Source of the DNA: CBDUXZ01 sp965371325 [NCBI: uncultured bacterium]
GTDB taxonomy: Bacteria > JAUYMQ01
Assembly: GCA_965371325.1 (NCBI GenBank)
Contig: CBDUXZ010000123.1
Location: forward strand, 1-6,333
DNA: 6,333 bases
Direction: 5' to 3'
A program made the translations under genes and the position numbers. Shown here piece by piece: positions 5,679 through 6,333 of this stretch. Positions within the stretch are counted from its first letter, which is position 1. Each line of letters starts with the position of its first letter. Under the pieces are notes generated by a model. It ran no database searches. It was not told the DNA's origin and saw only the letters and a program-made list of their open reading frames with translations.

Positions 5679-6155
5679 ATGCGACGGACCATTTCCGTTC
5701 ACGTCGAGAACGAGGCGGGTGTTCTATCGCGCATCACGAATCTGTTCAGCGCGCGGGGCTATAACATCGACTCCCTGAACGTCGCGGAGACCCTCGACCC
5801 GAGCGTTTCCTGCATGACGATCGTCACCCACGGAAGCGATCACATCATCGAACAGATCACGAAACAGCTCCACAAGCTAATCAACGTGATCAAGGTCACC
5901 GATCTGACGGAGGGGGATCACATCGAGCGCGAGATGGTGATGATCAAGGTGGGGACAGAACCCTCGACGCGGGCTGAGGCGCTCCGGATTGTCGATATCT
6001 TTCGCGGCAAGGTGGTGGATGTGACGCCCAAGTCCTTCACCGTGGAGGTGACGGGCGGGGAGAAGAAGGTCGAGGGGATTATTGCCCTCCTGCGTCCCCT
6101 CGGGATCAAGGAGATCGTGCGGACGGGGCGCATTGCCCTTGTTCGGGGAAACTGA
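5679..6155 (+). CDS. ilvN: Acetolactate synthase, regulatory small subunit
   Basis: This is the regulatory partner of IlvB. Small subunits bind the large subunit, raise its activity and confer feedback inhibition by valine. The 158 residues match the long IlvH-type form: an N-terminal ACT domain at about 3-75 (RTISVHVENEAGVLSRI, then LFSARGYNIDSLNV) and a C-terminal small-subunit domain at about 84-157 (EREMVMIKV, DIFRGKVVDVTPKSFTVEVTG, ending in RTGRIALVRG). Asn11 and Gly14, where substitutions in E. coli IlvH give valine resistance, are both present, so valine inhibition is expected by inference. GAGAGGA (5668-5674) lies 4 bases before the ATG. The gene could equally be named ilvH; ilvN is the usual name beside ilvB in this gene order. 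Confidence 0.96.
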   Translation: MRRTISVHVENEAGVLSRITNLFSARGYNIDSLNVAETLDPSVSCMTIVTHGSDHIIEQITKQLHKLINVIKVTDLTEGDHIEREMVMIKVGTEPSTRAEALRIVDIFRGKVVDVTPKSFTVEVTGGEKKVEGIIALLRPLGIKEIVRTGRIALVRGN

Positions 6156-6291
6156 ACCGTCCGGATAGAAGGCGCGCCCCGTGGTGATCGGAAGCGCGCG
6201 GGGTACTCACAGCCGCCGAGGCGGCGCAAACAAGCGCTCGAGGCGCGGGCAGCAGGGCCGCGCTCCGAGGGTCGCTCAGGAGACGAGAACG
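6156..6291 (+). promoter_or_regulatory. ilvN-ilvC spacer with GC-rich hairpins and the ilvC ribosome binding site
   Basis: This 136-base spacer is wider than the 22 bases between ilvB and ilvN. It holds three inverted repeats: GCGCGC 6172-6177 with 6194-6199, competing with 6177-6183 paired to 6197-6203; GCCGC 6212-6216 with GCGGC 6221-6225 (loop CGAG); and GCGCGG 6243-6248 with CCGCGC 6258-6263. No U-tract and no clear promoter is seen, so ilvC is probably cotranscribed. AGGAG at 6278-6282 lies 9 bases before the ilvC ATG. Confidence 0.45.
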
Positions 6292-6333
6292 ATGGCTTTC
6301 AAGATCTACTACGACAAGGATGCTCAACCCCGG
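6292..6333 (+). CDS. ilvC: Ketol-acid reductoisomerase, N-terminal start (truncated by window end)
   Basis: Only 14 codons are visible, reading MAFKIYYDKDAQPR. IYYD-D-A is the characteristic opening of class I ketol-acid reductoisomerase, just before its GKKVAIIGYGSQG cofactor motif, which would lie beyond the window. The enzyme isomerises and reduces the IlvBN product 2-acetolactate (or 2-aceto-2-hydroxybutyrate) with NAD(P)H and Mg2+ in the second common step of branched-chain amino acid synthesis. AGGAG at 6278-6282 has good spacing to the ATG. The position directly after ilvBN makes the call firm despite the short fragment. Cofactor preference cannot be judged here. Confidence 0.88.
   Translation, partial: MAFKIYYDKDAQPR

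Overview
The window is a compact, single-strand housekeeping segment of a high-GC genome (about 60% by eye). All six genes are on the + strand: the 3' part of dxr, then rseP, tsaB, a short DUF465 gene, ilvB, ilvN and the first codons of ilvC. The set implies a Gram-negative bacterium that makes isoprenoids by the MEP pathway and has an RseP-type envelope protease. From memory, dxr-rseP close to DUF465-ilvB-ilvN-ilvC resembles the gene order of Geobacter-type deltaproteobacteria, so Desulfobacterota or a related lineage is my best guess. No plasmid, phage, IS, CRISPR, tRNA or rRNA sequence was seen.

Positions 1-3235 form one tightly packed cluster. The dxr fragment opens at the catalytic metal-binding motif. 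A gap of 46 bases leads to rseP, which starts at GTG. tsaB follows with a 4-base GTGA overlap, so these two genes are probably translationally coupled. The cluster joins isoprenoid precursor synthesis, regulated intramembrane proteolysis and the tRNA t6A modification machinery. RseP is long (565 residues) and appears to carry three PDZ-like modules.

Positions 3236-3443 carry a near-consensus sigma-70 promoter (TTGACA, 17 bases, TAGAAT) followed by about 150 bases of leader with several short hairpins. This should be the start of a new transcription unit: the DUF465 gene (3444-3662), ilvB (3962-5656), ilvN (5679-6155) and ilvC (from 6292).

The two wide gaps in this unit, 3663-3961 before ilvB and 6156-6291 before ilvC, hold many perfect GC-rich hairpins but no gene and no U-tract terminator. 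IlvB and IlvN form acetohydroxyacid synthase, and IlvC uses its product, so the second unit is a branched-chain amino acid operon. The main open questions are whether the gap before ilvB is a cis-regulatory RNA and how widespread the three-PDZ RseP is. Nothing in the window looks like a wholly new system.
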